Source: an uncultured Geobacteraceae bacterium
Lineage (GTDB): Bacteria; Desulfobacterota; Desulfuromonadia; Geobacterales; Pseudopelobacteraceae
Direction of reading: 5' to 3'
Length of the DNA: 9,291 nt
Assembly: GCA_903879825.1 (NCBI GenBank)
Contig: CAIRND010000224.1
Coordinates: 1 to 9,291, forward strand
Made by a program: the position numbers and the translations under genes
Notes under the pieces: model-generated
Seen by the model: only the letters and a program-made list of their open reading frames with translations
The model's database searches: none
Told to the model about the DNA's origin: nothing
Shown: in pieces, positions 9,093-9,291 of the stretch
Position numbering within the stretch: the stretch's first letter is position 1
Layout: each line of letters starts with the position of its first letter

Positions 9093-9291
9093 TCACCTGA
9101 CGCACCGCACATTGTTGCCGTTGCCCTTGACGCCGTAGCCGTAGCTGTCGTAGTCCTGAAACTCATTAGCAAAATACTGGTCCCATGCGTTATTTGTATT
9201 GTACTCAGTGGCGGACCAGTAGTAAGCGGCACTATTGAGTCCACTGATGGTGGCTTTGTTTGTGTAGATTGTGTTTAGTTCATCTTTGGTA
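9093..9291 (-). CDS. C-terminal fragment of a DUF1566/FISUMP (Lcl-type) surface protein
   Basis: Partial: it enters from the right edge and stops at TGA (9093-9095), giving 65 residues. The pattern AAYYWSATEYNTNNAWDQYF (21-40) followed by a Gly/Asn-rich stretch and final NNVRCVR matches the end of DUF1566 / Fibrobacter succinogenes major paralogous / Lcl C-terminal domains, with their YWSSTE...NAW...VRCVR signature. In known proteins these C-type-lectin-like domains sit at the C-terminus of secreted, surface or pilin-like proteins and are thought to bind ligands. Ten Asn and eight Tyr among 65 residues is notable, and G+C is visibly above hisS. The N-terminus, any signal or prepilin sequence and the promoter lie outside the window. 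The antisense-shifted open frame over this region (9011-9244) is a shadow. Confidence 0.75.
   Translation of the reverse strand, partial: TKDELNTIYTNKATISGLNSAAYYWSATEYNTNNAWDQYFANEFQDYDSYGYGVKGNGNNVRCVR

Noticed and set aside
9011..9244. Minus-strand 77-aa open frame
   Set aside because: It is out of frame with the DUF1566-like reading, runs through the palindromic repeat and has a biased Thr/Ala composition.

Overview
The window is dominated by one complete ribosomal RNA operon on the plus strand (16S, 23S, 5S; about 1235-7020), flanked by a few protein genes and two GC-richer palindromic non-coding elements. The protein-coding and spacer DNA is AT-rich. The rRNA has cyanobacteria-like signatures: in 16S the stretch with GCGCAATGGGCGAAAGCC, and in 23S GACAGAAAGACCCTAT with TTTACTGTAGC. 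With the AT-rich genome and the repeat types, this suggests a non-photosynthetic relative of Cyanobacteria, most likely Gastranaerophilales (Melainabacteria/Vampirovibrionia) from an animal gut. That assignment is inference from memory of such sequences, not a database result.

Layout. 1-240: no gene; a GC-rich element of three consecutive hairpins. 240-279: a perfect 15-bp hairpin just beyond the stop of a minus-strand gene. 298-759 (minus): a small exported protein with a coiled-coil C-terminus, with its own SD and -10. 790-1234: AT-rich intergenic DNA with one strong orphan terminator (1041-1064). 1235-1262: rrn promoter (TTGACA-16-TATGAT) behind an A/T-tract UP-like region. 1269-1726: leader with a boxA-like site and GNRA-capped hairpins. 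1727-3246: 16S. 3247-3633: spacer without tRNA genes. 3634-6640: 23S. 6641-6860: second spacer, also without tRNA. 6861-6977: 5S. 6986-7020: operon terminator. Both large rRNAs are bracketed by long complementary arms forming the expected processing stalks.

7121-7552 (plus): a 143-aa protein of unknown function with an N-terminal CxxCH motif, its own SD and a strong terminator. 7645-8898 (plus): hisS, complete histidyl-tRNA synthetase. Its promoter is a perfect TTGACA-17-TATAAT ending only 6 nt before the ATG, so its mRNA should be leaderless. 8944-9085: a nested inverted-repeat element in the convergent gap. 9093-9291 (minus): the C-terminal 65 residues of a gene running off the window, resembling the DUF1566/FISUMP/Lcl C-terminal fold found on surface and pilin-like proteins.

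Apart from the rrn operon the genes look like separate transcription units. I found no CRISPR array, tRNA, transposase or phage gene. The observations most worth following are the leaderless hisS, the two palindromic elements, the C-terminal DUF1566-like fragment (a possible diversity-generating-retroelement target) and the CxxCH orphan protein. I did not find clear evidence of a wholly new system in this window.
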